The notes beneath the pieces are model-generated. The model searched no databases. It worked only from the letters and a program-made list of their open reading frames with translations, and was not told where the DNA came from. Source: JAWAAW01 sp038884575 (GTDB lineage Archaea > Nanobdellota > Nanobdellia > Woesearchaeales > ARS49). From it: a DNA stretch of 64,000 nucleotides. Of this stretch, positions 7,479 to 15,721 are shown piece after piece. Both the position numbers and the translations under genes were made by a program. Where the stretch lies: contig JAWABQ010000002.1 of assembly GCA_038884575.1 (NCBI GenBank), positions 33,198-97,197 of the forward strand, read 5' to 3'. Positions within the stretch are counted from its first letter, which is position 1. Each line of letters starts with the position of its first letter.

Positions 7479-8257
7479 ACATCGAATTCCTTAATTCGGA
7501 TGAGAAGTCAGGGCGCGTGACGTTCCTGCTGAAGGATACAACACCTGCATTCGCAAACGCTATGCGCAGGGCAATGATAGAAAGCGTGCCGACAATGGCA
7601 ATTGACACCATAGAGTTCAGGGAGAACAGCTCTGTGCTTTACGACGAGATAATCGCACACAGGCTCGGACTGCTCCCCTTGAGCACAGATTTGAAAAGCT
7701 ACATGCTCTCCTCAAAATGCAAATGCAAGGGAGAGGGGTGCAACAGGTGCACTCTGAAGCTTACGCTGAAGGCAAAAGGGCCGTGTGTTGTTTATGCCTC
7801 TGATATCAAGAGCAAAGACCCAAAGGTAAAGCCTGTTTACGGCGACACGCCAATAGTCAAGCTCCTGAAAGGCCAGGAGCTGGAGCTTGAGGCAACAGCA
7901 GTGCTCGGCCAGGGCAAGCAGCACATCAAGTGGAGCCCATGCCTTGCATGGTATGTTTACGAGCCAATCATCACAGTCAACAACGACAGCCCGAAGTTTG
8001 CAGAGTGCAAGGCGAAATTCCCTCCGCAAATCTTCGACAAGAACGGGAAGATAGACAAGAAGCTGATATCAGGCAACAGCCTTGTTGATGCCTGCGACGG
8101 GGTGTGCCCCGATGTTGTCAAGATTGAGCACAACCCGAAGAACTTCCTGTTCAGCATAGAGCCATGGGGACAATTAACTCCCAAGGAAATCGCAATTGCA
8201 GCTGCTGACATGCTCCTCGAGTCATTAAATGAATTCGAGGAAAAGCTCGGGAAATAA
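7475..8257 (+). CDS. rpoD: RNA polymerase subunit D (Rpo3)
   Basis: 260 residues; homologue of eukaryotic Rpb3 and bacterial alpha, which with subunit L nucleates RNA polymerase assembly. The start at 7475 (MNIEFLNSDEK) overlaps the S11 stop by ATGA; a longer frame from 7439 would only add a shadow of S11. The alpha motif TPAFANAMRRAMIESVP lies near residues 24-41. Two Cys-rich stretches (CKCKGEGCNRC around residue 77 and CDGVC around 210) recall the Fe-S or zinc domain of some archaeal D subunits. Confidence 0.96.
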   Translation: MNIEFLNSDEKSGRVTFLLKDTTPAFANAMRRAMIESVPTMAIDTIEFRENSSVLYDEIIAHRLGLLPLSTDLKSYMLSSKCKCKGEGCNRCTLKLTLKAKGPCVVYASDIKSKDPKVKPVYGDTPIVKLLKGQELELEATAVLGQGKQHIKWSPCLAWYVYEPIITVNNDSPKFAECKAKFPPQIFDKNGKIDKKLISGNSLVDACDGVCPDVVKIEHNPKNFLFSIEPWGQLTPKEIAIAAADMLLESLNEFEEKLGK

Positions 8258-8283
8258 TATTCCGCGGGCAACACCCTAAATTT

Positions 8284-8369
8284 GCAGGGGTGGCAGAGCT
8301 TGGTCAAATGCGCTAGCTTGAGGGGCTAGTCCCTTAGTGGGTGCGAGGGTTCAAATCCCTTCCCCTGCA
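8284..8369 (+). tRNA. tRNA-Leu (GAG)
   Basis: Acceptor GCAGGGG pairs with CCCCTGC, discriminator A at 8369. The anticodon stem CTAGC/GCTAG encloses GAG at 8320-8322. A long variable arm (CCCTTAGTGGG) marks a class II leucine tRNA. T loop TTCAAAT. Its place between rpoD and L18e matches other archaeal clusters, for example in Haloarcula. Confidence 0.97.
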
Positions 8370-8378
8370 TAAACGAAC

Positions 8379-8741
8379 ATGAAAAGAACAGGTCCGACAA
8401 ACGAGCACATGCGTGCGCTGATTATGGAATTGCGCAAAGAAAGCAGTACTCAGAAGGCTGGAATCTGGTCAAGAGTTGCAGAAGACCTTGAGCTGCCCAC
8501 GCGCAAAAGAAGGGTGGTGAACCTTTCAAGGCTCAACAGGAGCACAAAGGCAAATGAGACTGTTATTGTTCCTGGAAAAGTCCTTGGATCAGGAATGCTT
8601 GAGCACGGGCTTGTCATTGCGGCTTTTGCATTCTCAAATGGCGCAAAAGAGCGCATAGAGCAGGCAAAAGGCAAGTGCCTCACAATACAGGAGCTGGTAA
8701 AGCAGAACCCGAAAGGGAAGGATGTCAGGATCATAGGATGA
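8379..8741 (+). CDS. rpl18e: Large-subunit ribosomal protein L18e (eL18)
   Basis: 120 residues, standard length. It opens with MKRTGPTNEHMRALI and carries the eL18 pattern RRVVNLSRLNRST, followed by VIVPGKVLGSG. Follows tRNA-Leu by nine bases and is first of the L18e-L13-S9-RpoN string. Confidence 0.96.
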   Translation: MKRTGPTNEHMRALIMELRKESSTQKAGIWSRVAEDLELPTRKRRVVNLSRLNRSTKANETVIVPGKVLGSGMLEHGLVIAAFAFSNGAKERIEQAKGKCLTIQELVKQNPKGKDVRIIG

Positions 8742-8746
8742 TTACC

Positions 8747-9175
8747 ATGGCAGAAATAAACATTGATGCAACAAACCTCGTTGTCGGAAGGATGGGAAGC
8801 TATGCTGCAAAGCAGGCATTGCTTGGGCACAGCGTGAACATCTTCAACTGCGAAAAGGCAGTAATGACAGGGGGAAGGGACTTCAATGTCGAGCAGTACA
8901 GGTATTTGATAAAGGAAACAGGGCAGCCGCAAAAAGGGCCTTTCATTTCAAGGCTGCCTGACAGGTTTGTCCGCAGGCAGATAAGGGGAATGCTGCCGCA
9001 CAAGAAAGCGCGCGGAATGGCTGCATGGAAGCGGATAATGTGCTATGTCGGAGTGCCTGAGGAATTCAAGGGCAAAAAGCTTTCAACCCTTGACTGGGCA
9101 GGCCTCAAACACAAGAAAACAATGAAAATCATAACAATAGGCGAACTTTGCAAGATGATTGGAGGAAGAGCCTGA
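8747..9175 (+). CDS. rpl13: Large-subunit ribosomal protein L13 (uL13)
   Basis: 142 residues. It begins MAEINIDATNLVVGRMGS, matching the start of archaeal L13 (DATN-GR). Two starts are possible: ATG 8738 overlapping the L18e stop, or ATG 8747, which has AGGATGAT just upstream and gives the more usual N-terminus; I chose the latter. The segments MTGGRDFN and GMLPHKKARG are conserved. The stop shares one base with the S9 start (TGATG). Confidence 0.95.
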   Translation: MAEINIDATNLVVGRMGSYAAKQALLGHSVNIFNCEKAVMTGGRDFNVEQYRYLIKETGQPQKGPFISRLPDRFVRRQIRGMLPHKKARGMAAWKRIMCYVGVPEEFKGKKLSTLDWAGLKHKKTMKIITIGELCKMIGGRA

Positions 9176-9570
9176 TGAAGTCAATTCACGTTTCAGGAAG
9201 CAGGAAGAGCGCAGTAGCCAGGGCAACGCTTGTGCCCGGCGCAGGGATAATAAGGATTAACTCGCAGTTGCTTGATGCTTATGAACCTGCAATGTCAAGG
9301 CTCAAGATACAGGAGCCGGTAATTATTGCAGGCGACAAGGCAAAGGAAGTGAACATCGATGTCTCTGTCCACGGCGGCGGAATCAGCAGCCAGGCAGAGG
9401 CGGCAAGGCTCGTTGTTGCACGAGCGCTGGCAAAATACGACGAAACCCTGCAAAAAGACTTCCTTGGCTATGACAGGATGCTTCTTGTAGCCGATGTTCG
9501 CAGGAAAGAAACACACAAGCCCAACTGCCACGGAAAGGCAAGGGCAATGAGGCAAAAATCATACAGGTGA
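9175..9570 (+). CDS. rps9: Small-subunit ribosomal protein S9 (uS9)
   Basis: 131 residues. SGSRKSAVARATLVPG (7-22) is the uS9 opening; the C-terminus GKARAMRQKSYR ends in the Arg that reaches P-site tRNA in S9 proteins. The start at 9175 overlaps the L13 stop by one base; the longer frame from 9148 duplicates L13 coding sequence. Followed four bases later by rpoN. Confidence 0.96.
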   Translation: MKSIHVSGSRKSAVARATLVPGAGIIRINSQLLDAYEPAMSRLKIQEPVIIAGDKAKEVNIDVSVHGGGISSQAEAARLVVARALAKYDETLQKDFLGYDRMLLVADVRRKETHKPNCHGKARAMRQKSYR

Positions 9571-9574
9571 TACC

Positions 9575-9772
9575 ATGATAATACCAATAAGGTGCTGGAG
9601 CTGCGGAAAACCAATAGCGCACTTATGGGAAAAATACAAGGAGCGCGTTGACAAGGGAGAGTCAAAAAAGGCAGTTCTTGACGACCTCGGGCTTGACAGG
9701 TACTGCTGCAGGACAATGTTCCTAGGGCATGTGGACTTGATAGACACAGCAGGGCAGTTTAAGAAAGGCTAA
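9575..9772 (+). CDS. rpoN: RNA polymerase subunit N (Rpo10)
   Basis: 65 residues, normal for the Rpb10 homologue. MIIPIRCWSCGKP supplies the CxxC zinc site and RYCCRTMF the second Cys pair. It binds subunits D and L in the polymerase platform. It ends the ribosomal cluster; the enolase/rpoK/S2 genes that often follow in other archaea are absent, and a convergent methyltransferase lies next. Confidence 0.97.
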   Translation: MIIPIRCWSCGKPIAHLWEKYKERVDKGESKKAVLDDLGLDRYCCRTMFLGHVDLIDTAGQFKKG

Positions 9773-9777
9773 ATTTT

Positions 9778-10497
9778 TTATTCTTTTATTCCCACATAAA
9801 GACCGCGGCCTCTGGGAGTATTCTTGATGTAAAATGCTTTTAGCTTTGCATTCTTCATTATCCTTAGCGTGTCTTTTATTTCAAAAAGGCCAAGGCAATC
9901 CCTGCCTCTTAAATACCTCACGCCTTTACCCTTTTCCCAAATCAGCGTGTGTTCATCAAACCATGAGAGTGAGTTCTTCCTATCGCTCAGCATAAGGCGC
10001 GCAATTTTTATTCCATTGCCTTCGTACAGCCTGAAAGTAACTTTTCCTTTTATGAACCGCGACTTAGTGTACCATGGTTCAATTATCACGATTCCGCCCT
10101 TTTTCAGGTGCCTGGAAAAACCATTGATTGTTTTCTTAAGATTTTTCAAGGTCCTGACATATCCGATTGCGCTGAAAAGCGTAATAATAATGTCAAATTT
10201 CCTTCCAAGGTTTAATTTTGTCATGTCAGCCTGCCTGTAGGCCACACCACGCACTTTTTTCCTGGCAATTTTCAGAATTTCCTTGTTTAGGTCAACACCT
10301 GTGCACTTGAAATCCTTTTTCAGGTAAACAAGATGCCTTCCTGTTCCGCAGCCAACATCAAGAAGCGTGTTGCCGCTGGACTTTTTGTATTTTTTAATTA
10401 ATTTTTTTATTAAATCCACCTCTTTTTTGGTGTTTTCCTTTGCATAAATAAAATCATAATACTTTGCAAACTCCCTGTATTCAAGCTGTTCTTTCAT
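9778..10497 (-). CDS. Class I SAM-dependent methyltransferase
   Basis: 239 residues. The SAM motif LLDVGCGTGRHLVYL is near residues 45-59, followed by the acidic GVDLN and by ADMTKL. Resembles small-molecule or lipid methyltransferases of the Methyltransf_11/25 type; substrate unknown. I chose ATG 10497 rather than GTG 10518 because it lies 28 bases from the centre of a TATA box shared with the divergent gene at 10553. Convergent with rpoN, stop codons five bases apart. Confidence 0.88.
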   Translation of the reverse strand: MKEQLEYREFAKYYDFIYAKENTKKEVDLIKKLIKKYKKSSGNTLLDVGCGTGRHLVYLKKDFKCTGVDLNKEILKIARKKVRGVAYRQADMTKLNLGRKFDIIITLFSAIGYVRTLKNLKKTINGFSRHLKKGGIVIIEPWYTKSRFIKGKVTFRLYEGNGIKIARLMLSDRKNSLSWFDEHTLIWEKGKGVRYLRGRDCLGLFEIKDTLRIMKNAKLKAFYIKNTPRGRGLYVGIKE

Positions 10498-10552
10498 AAA
10501 TGCGTCCTTTTGCCCCACTTTATTTAAATATTACCTGATTAAAACACCAATC
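10498..10552. promoter_or_regulatory. Bidirectional promoter with one palindromic TATA box
   Basis: This 55-base spacer between divergent starts (10497 minus, 10553 plus) has ATTTAAAT at 10522-10529, its exact middle, 28 bases from each start codon. No other TATA-like element is seen, so both leaderless genes appear to share it. Confidence 0.7.
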
Positions 10553-11116
10553 ATGCCTGTTTTTATCATAGAGCACATGGAGCCAAGGGTGTGGAAGTGG
10601 TGCTATCTTGAGTACAAGCACATATCAACAATTGTTGGCAAGGAGAACTTGTGGTTCACAAACGTCAAAACAGGCAAAGCTCAACTGCGAAGGCTTGGTA
10701 AGGTATTTTCCAAAAGCGTAACTGAAATGAATCTTGAGAATCCTGTAATCCTTGACGCAGATGCAAACAAGACACTCACGCCAAAAGAAGCCAAGAAATT
10801 CAGCCACATAATATTTGGCGGAATACTTGGAGACTATCCACCGCGCGGAAGGACAAAGGATTTGCGGATAAAAATGCCCGGTGTTGAGGCAAGGAATATG
10901 GGAAAAGAGCAGATGAGCACAGACACTGCTGTCCTTGTTGCTTATACAATCCTTTCAGGAATGCCATTGCACAAGATAAGGTTCACTCACCACGTTGACA
11001 TTGACGTACGCGAGGGTGAGAGCGTGACTTTGCCTTACAAATATGTCCTTAAGGATGGCAAGCCTGTGCTGGCTCCGGGGCTTGTTGAGATGCTTCGTCG
11101 CCAGAAAGGTTTTTAA
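10553..11116 (+). CDS. SFM1/DUF431-family SPOUT methyltransferase
   Basis: 187 residues. The opening FIIEHMEPRVWKWCYLEYKHIS, then NLWFTNVK, and FGGILGDYPPRGRT match the SFM1/DUF431 family of SPOUT (trefoil-knot) methyltransferases. Yeast SFM1 methylates an arginine of ribosomal protein S3; the archaeal target is not established. The GGILGD region should form the SAM knot. The leaderless start lies 28 bases after the TATA centre. The 3' end contains the TATA box of leuS. Confidence 0.85.
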   Translation: MPVFIIEHMEPRVWKWCYLEYKHISTIVGKENLWFTNVKTGKAQLRRLGKVFSKSVTEMNLENPVILDADANKTLTPKEAKKFSHIIFGGILGDYPPRGRTKDLRIKMPGVEARNMGKEQMSTDTAVLVAYTILSGMPLHKIRFTHHVDIDVREGESVTLPYKYVLKDGKPVLAPGLVEMLRRQKGF

Positions 11117-11140
11117 ACGACTCGCTTCCAGTTCTTCGCT

Positions 11141-13768
11141 ATGGACCAACGCGCAATTGTTCCAAAATGGCAGGCAAGATGGAACGAGAAAAAAGTATTC
11201 AAGAGCCGCGACAAATCAAAAAAGCCAAAATTCTACAATTTAGAAATGTTCCCTTACCCATCTGCTTATGGGTTGCACGCAGGACACATGCGCAATTATT
11301 CCATTGGCGACACAATCGCACGCTACAAGAGAATGAACGGCTTCAATGTCCTTTACCCGATGGGCTTTGACGCCTTTGGCCTGCCTGCCGAGAACGCTGC
11401 AATAAAGCAAAAAATACACCCAAAAGAATACACCGAGAAGGCAATAGCCTCGCTGACAGGAAGCATGAAGCGCCTTGGCTTCAGCTATGACTGGGACAGA
11501 ACACTTGCCACGTGCTATCCTGAATACTACAAATGGAACCAGTATTTCTTCCTGAAATTCCTTGAAAAAGGCCTGGCTTACCGCAAGCATGCACCCATCA
11601 ACTGGTGCCCGTCCTGCGGAACAGTGCTTGCAAACGAGCAGGTTGTTGACTCAAAATGCTGGAGATGCGAAAGCAAGGTCGAAGTCAGGGACTTGGAGCA
11701 GTGGTTCTTCAAAATAACACAGTATGCTGATGAACTGCTCAATGAAGTTGACAACCTCAACTGGCCTGAAAGAATCAAGGCAATGCAAAAAAACTGGATA
11801 GGAAGAAGCGAAGGAACACTCATAGAATTCCAAATCAAGGATTCTGAACTGAAACTGCCTGTTTTCACGACACGCCCGGACACTCTTTTCGGACTGACCT
11901 TTGTGGTTATTGCTCCAGAGCACCCAATAGTCCATGAGCTGGTCCATGGCACAAAGTATGAGGAAGAGGTAAAGAAGTTCGCGAGCAAGGTCGTGATGGA
12001 AGAAAAGTTTTCCCGCGCTGCAGAGGACAAGGAAAAAGAAGGAATGTTCATAGGAAGACACGTAATACACCCATTCACAGGCAAGGACGTGCCAATATAC
12101 ATTGCAAACTTTGTCCTGCTCGACTACGGAACAGGCGCAGTAATGGCAGTGCCGGCACACGACACGCGCGACTACGCATTTGCCAAAAAGTACAACATAC
12201 CAATAATCCCTGTCATAAAGCCAAAAGACAAAGAGCTGATTTTGCCATATGTTGACGAAGGGATATTGTTTGATTCAGGGGAGTTCAGCGGTCTGCCTTC
12301 ACAGCAGGCAATACACGAAATCACTGTCGCACTTGAAAAGAAAAAAGCAGGCGGGGCAACAGTAAGCTACAAGCTTAGGGACTGGCTCATCTCAAGGCAA
12401 CGCTATTGGGGAACGCCAATTCCAATAATTTACTGCCCACAATGCGGCACAGTGCCTGTTCCTGAGAAAGATTTGCCTGTCAAGCTGCCTGAAAAAGTGC
12501 ATTTCACAGGACAGGGAAACCCCTTGGCTAACACTCCAAGTTTTGTGAACGTCAAATGCCCCAAGTGCAAGGGAAAGGCAAAGCGCGAAACAGACACAAT
12601 GGACACGTTCGTGGACAGCTCATGGTACTTTTTGAGGTATTGCTCAAACAAGGAGAAAAAACAGGCATTCAATCCTGAAAAAGTAAAATACTGGATGCCT
12701 GTAGACCAGTACATCGGCGGAGCAGAACACGCAGTAATGCACCTGCTCTATGCACGATTCTTCACAAAAGTTCTCAGGGACTTGGGACTGCTCAAGTTCG
12801 GAGAGCCATTCAAGGCACTTTTCAACCAGGGAATGGTGCTTAAGGATGGGGCAAAGATGAGCAAAAGCCACGGAAACGTGGTCTCGCAAGAAGAAATCGA
12901 ACAAAAATACGGAATAGACACTGCAAGATTGTTCATGCTCTTTGTTGCATCACCAGGAAAGGACATAGAATGGAGCGAGGAAGGGGTGCAGGGAAGCTAC
13001 AGGTTTGTCCAAAGGCTCGAAGCGCTGTACAAGAAGGAGAAATCACCCAAGCCTGACAAGGCAGTAGAAAGCAAAATCCACAGCACACTCAAGGCAGTTA
13101 CTGAGTACATGTCAACATTTGAGCTCAACAAGGCAATAATTGCAATAATGGACTGCGTGGAATTCCTTGAAAAAAGGCAAACACTGCACCAGAAGTCATT
13201 AGAAATATTGACTCTGATGCTTGCGCCATTCATTCCGCACATTGCAGAAGAACTTTGGGAAATGCTTGGAAAAAAGCCATTTGCCTGCACGCAGAAATGG
13301 CCAAAGTTTGACGCCAAAAAGATAAACCCTGAGCTTGAATACCAGCAAGCACTTTACCAGAAGCTGGTTGGAGACATTAATGATGTCCTGAAGCTCACAA
13401 AGATACTCAAGCCAATGGCAATCAAACTGTTCATAGCCGACCAGTGGAAGAGCGACTTTTACAGGGAAATCAAAGCACAGTTTGAAAAGACAAAGAATGC
13501 CGGAGAAATAATCAAGAACCTAATGGCAGGGCCTTTGAGAAAGCACGGCGACGCAATAAGCAAAATGGTTCCGAAATTAGTCCAGGAGCCAGGAAGGATT
13601 CCAGAGCACATTCTCGGCCAGAAAAAAGAAATGGCTGCATTCCTGGAAATGAAGGAACAACTGGCAAAAGAATACAGCTGCTCAGTTGAAATAGTAAAAG
13701 AGCAGGACACGCAGGAGCAAAAGGCAAAGAACGCGCTTCCCGGAAAGCCGGCAATCGTGATTGTCTGA
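11141..13768 (+). CDS. leuS: Leucyl-tRNA synthetase, bacterial type
   Basis: 875 residues. Class I signature: FPYPSAYGLHAGH with HAGH at about 46-49, and KMSKS at about 571-575. Zinc-type Cys pairs follow WCPSCGTVLANEQV. The CP1 editing domain carries TTRPDTLFG, and RDWLISRQRYWGTPIPI matches bacterial LeuRS. The architecture and the phrase GFDAFGLPAENAAI are those of bacterial LeuRS, not the archaeal/eukaryotic form, suggesting transfer from bacteria. TATA TTTTTAAAC at 11109-11118 sets a leaderless ATG at 11141. Confidence 0.96.
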   Translation: MDQRAIVPKWQARWNEKKVFKSRDKSKKPKFYNLEMFPYPSAYGLHAGHMRNYSIGDTIARYKRMNGFNVLYPMGFDAFGLPAENAAIKQKIHPKEYTEKAIASLTGSMKRLGFSYDWDRTLATCYPEYYKWNQYFFLKFLEKGLAYRKHAPINWCPSCGTVLANEQVVDSKCWRCESKVEVRDLEQWFFKITQYADELLNEVDNLNWPERIKAMQKNWIGRSEGTLIEFQIKDSELKLPVFTTRPDTLFGLTFVVIAPEHPIVHELVHGTKYEEEVKKFASKVVMEEKFSRAAEDKEKEGMFIGRHVIHPFTGKDVPIYIANFVLLDYGTGAVMAVPAHDTRDYAFAKKYNIPIIPVIKPKDKELILPYVDEGILFDSGEFSGLPSQQAIHEITVALEKKKAGGATVSYKLRDWLISRQRYWGTPIPIIYCPQCGTVPVPEKDLPVKLPEKVHFTGQGNPLANTPSFVNVKCPKCKGKAKRETDTMDTFVDSSWYFLRYCSNKEKKQAFNPEKVKYWMPVDQYIGGAEHAVMHLLYARFFTKVLRDLGLLKFGEPFKALFNQGMVLKDGAKMSKSHGNVVSQEEIEQKYGIDTARLFMLFVASPGKDIEWSEEGVQGSYRFVQRLEALYKKEKSPKPDKAVESKIHSTLKAVTEYMSTFELNKAIIAIMDCVEFLEKRQTLHQKSLEILTLMLAPFIPHIAEELWEMLGKKPFACTQKWPKFDAKKINPELEYQQALYQKLVGDINDVLKLTKILKPMAIKLFIADQWKSDFYREIKAQFEKTKNAGEIIKNLMAGPLRKHGDAISKMVPKLVQEPGRIPEHILGQKKEMAAFLEMKEQLAKEYSCSVEIVKEQDTQEQKAKNALPGKPAIVIV

Positions 13769-13774
13769 GGGTTT

Positions 13775-14194
13775 TTACCGCTCCAGGTACCTTTGCTGCG
13801 GCGGTTTCCGGTGCCAAAATGCCCCTTTTGCCTTATAGTCACGCAATTCGCGCACCAGTTCCCCAAGCCAGAAGTCAAACAAGCTGATGCGCTCATCACC
13901 AGGATACGATTTTACAAATAATTCCCTCATTGTTTGGGTGATGCCAATTGCAGTCTCCAATTCCAGCGCAGAACGCGCATGCCTGACCCAGTCGCCGTAT
14001 TTAGGGACAGCCTTGAGGAATTCTGCAAATCCGTCAATGATTATGCGCATGACAGCAGAGCCATACCTTGCCTCCTTTGTTGTCATCAGGTTTGCAAACG
14101 CCTGAAAGCCCCCAAACCAGTAACCGCTCACTCTTGCTTCATTGAGAATTCCAACACATTCCTGCTTAACCATTATCTCAAGAGGGTCTGCCAT
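13775..14194 (-). CDS. Hypothetical soluble protein
   Basis: 139 residues, family not recognised. Mostly helical by composition, rich in aromatic residues, with a basic C-terminus ending KPPQQRYLER. No signal peptide or membrane span. A TATA-like TTTATATTC near 14216-14224 on the reverse strand fits a leaderless start at 14194. It lies downstream of the SRP RNA gene on the same strand and converges on leuS, its stop seven bases away. Confidence 0.75.
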   Translation of the reverse strand: MADPLEIMVKQECVGILNEARVSGYWFGGFQAFANLMTTKEARYGSAVMRIIIDGFAEFLKAVPKYGDWVRHARSALELETAIGITQTMRELFVKSYPGDERISLFDFWLGELVRELRDYKAKGAFWHRKPPQQRYLER

Positions 14195-14283
14195 AATCCT
14201 GCAGAAACAATGTTTGGTTTATATTCTTAACTGTTTATCTTTTTTTTATGTACCGTGATTTTCAGAAGATTCCTGTTATTAAG

Positions 14284-14561
14284 AAGCGGGCGGACGCGCA
14301 ATCCGGTGGACATAGAAAAGAACAAACGGTTTGACCCTGAACTTTCCTCGGTTCCGCACCCCCGCAAGCATTCACCCTTACAGTTAGCGCTGCTGCCTTC
14401 CGGCCCTGACGCGGTTCCTACAAGAGCAACCCTGCAGGACAGAACGTCAACGTCCAGTTCAGGACCATTTGCACCATCCTAGGCCGCTCGGACTGCTTCT
14501 CCCCACCATAAAGCCGATTTGAGGTGACAGGAGACGGCTAACCTCCCGGAAAAGCCCGCCC
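14284..14561 (-). ncRNA. ffs: Signal recognition particle 7S RNA
   Basis: About 278 nt. On the reverse strand the 5' and 3' ends pair (GCGGGC near 14559-14554 with GCCCGC at 14291-14286), forming helix 1 typical of archaeal 7S RNA. The Alu domain begins with the GGGAGGTTAGCCG-like segment near 14545. The S-domain helix 8 GTCAGGGCCGGAAGGCAGCAG, which binds SRP54, lies near 14414-14394. The 5' end is about 26 bases from the TATA box at 14585-14590. Confidence 0.97.
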
Positions 14562-14612
14562 AGAACAATGAGCATAATAACGTTTTTAAATCTAATGGTT
14601 TGAAGTCAGCGT
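14562..14612. promoter_or_regulatory. Bidirectional promoter of SRP RNA and a peptidase gene
   Basis: The 51-base spacer has one TTTAAA (14585-14590, within TTTTTAAA) at its centre, about 26 bases from the SRP RNA 5' end (14561) and from the ATG at 14613. No second TATA box is visible. Confidence 0.7.
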
Positions 14613-15668
14613 ATGGCAACACCGCTTCATGTCGCTGACCGCGCGCTTTCTGAAACAAGCAGGGCAACGCACCTGCTGTCATACCTAAACCCGACAAATT
14701 TGCAGGAAGAGGCGCAGACATTCTTTGCGAGCCGGAATTATGAGCCAAAATTCACTTACAGAACTTTCACAAGGGCAGATACATTAAGAACAAGGCTTGA
14801 AGCCATAAACATAGCAGAGAAGACGCCTCTTGGACAGCTTTTCAGGGACGTAAAGGAAAGGCTGCTGTTGTCAGTGGGAATGCTGGAGAGTATGGGGAAA
14901 AAAAGCTTTGCAGAAACACTTCTTTATGGCGCTCCTTCAAAAGAACTTGTAAGAAAAGCATACTTGTTGCTCGAGAAAACGCCAAGGAAGCCAATTCCAA
15001 CAAAGCCTTATGCAGCAACATACATGAAATCAGCAATTGAAAAAGCATTGCTGCAGCATGGATTCACAGGGTGGCATACTGCAATAAAGCCCGCTGTTGC
15101 AAGAGTTGCAGTAAGCCCCTCAAAAAGGACAATAGTGATAAGGGACAACGCAAAATTCTCCTCCATCGGCGTGAAATGCATACTTGCGCACGAAATAGGG
15201 GTGCATGTCCTGCGGTCAATGAACGGCTACAGGCAGAAATATAAGATTTTCGGCACAGATGCAATCCCTGGCTACCTGCAGACAGAAGAGGGGTTGGCAG
15301 TACTGCATGAGAAAAAGGCCGGCTGCCTCACAAACAACAGGCTCAGGAGGTATGCAGGAAGGGTGATTGCTGCCTCAATGGCATTGAAATGCGGCTTCAG
15401 GGATGTTTTCAACGAGCTTACAAAGTTTTTCCCGCCCAAAGAGGCATTTGAAATGACAGCAAGGGTAAAGCGCGGGCTAAAAGACACATCACAGGCAGGA
15501 GGGTTTATCAAAGACCACGTTTACCTTGAAGGAAAGCTTGAAATTGAAGAATTTATTGCCAAAGGAAATGACATAACGCCTGTGTATGCAGGAAAAATCG
15601 GGCTTGAGCACATACCGCTTGTTGAGGATGGCACGATTTTGCAGCCCATTTACTTGCCAAAATTCTGA
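14613..15668 (+). CDS. DUF1704/MATCAP-like zinc metallopeptidase
   Basis: 351 residues. The motif HEIGVH at 193-198 has the HExxxH spacing of the DUF1704 family, to which eukaryotic MATCAP tyrosine carboxypeptidases belong, and EEGLA at 225-229 supplies the third-ligand region. The surrounding HEIGVHVLRSMNG matches the family well. The usual bacterial and eukaryotic proteins are longer. No signal peptide, so cytosolic; substrate unknown. Leaderless start shared with the SRP RNA promoter. Confidence 0.85.
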   Translation: MATPLHVADRALSETSRATHLLSYLNPTNLQEEAQTFFASRNYEPKFTYRTFTRADTLRTRLEAINIAEKTPLGQLFRDVKERLLLSVGMLESMGKKSFAETLLYGAPSKELVRKAYLLLEKTPRKPIPTKPYAATYMKSAIEKALLQHGFTGWHTAIKPAVARVAVSPSKRTIVIRDNAKFSSIGVKCILAHEIGVHVLRSMNGYRQKYKIFGTDAIPGYLQTEEGLAVLHEKKAGCLTNNRLRRYAGRVIAASMALKCGFRDVFNELTKFFPPKEAFEMTARVKRGLKDTSQAGGFIKDHVYLEGKLEIEEFIAKGNDITPVYAGKIGLEHIPLVEDGTILQPIYLPKF

Positions 15669-15721
15669 ACTTATTCTGCAGTCTCGAAATCTTTATTAAA
15701 AGCATAAAAGATCAGGGCATT

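Noticed and set aside
14255..14482. Open frame across the SRP RNA region, plus strand
   Set aside because: Antisense to conserved SRP RNA helices; no coding features.
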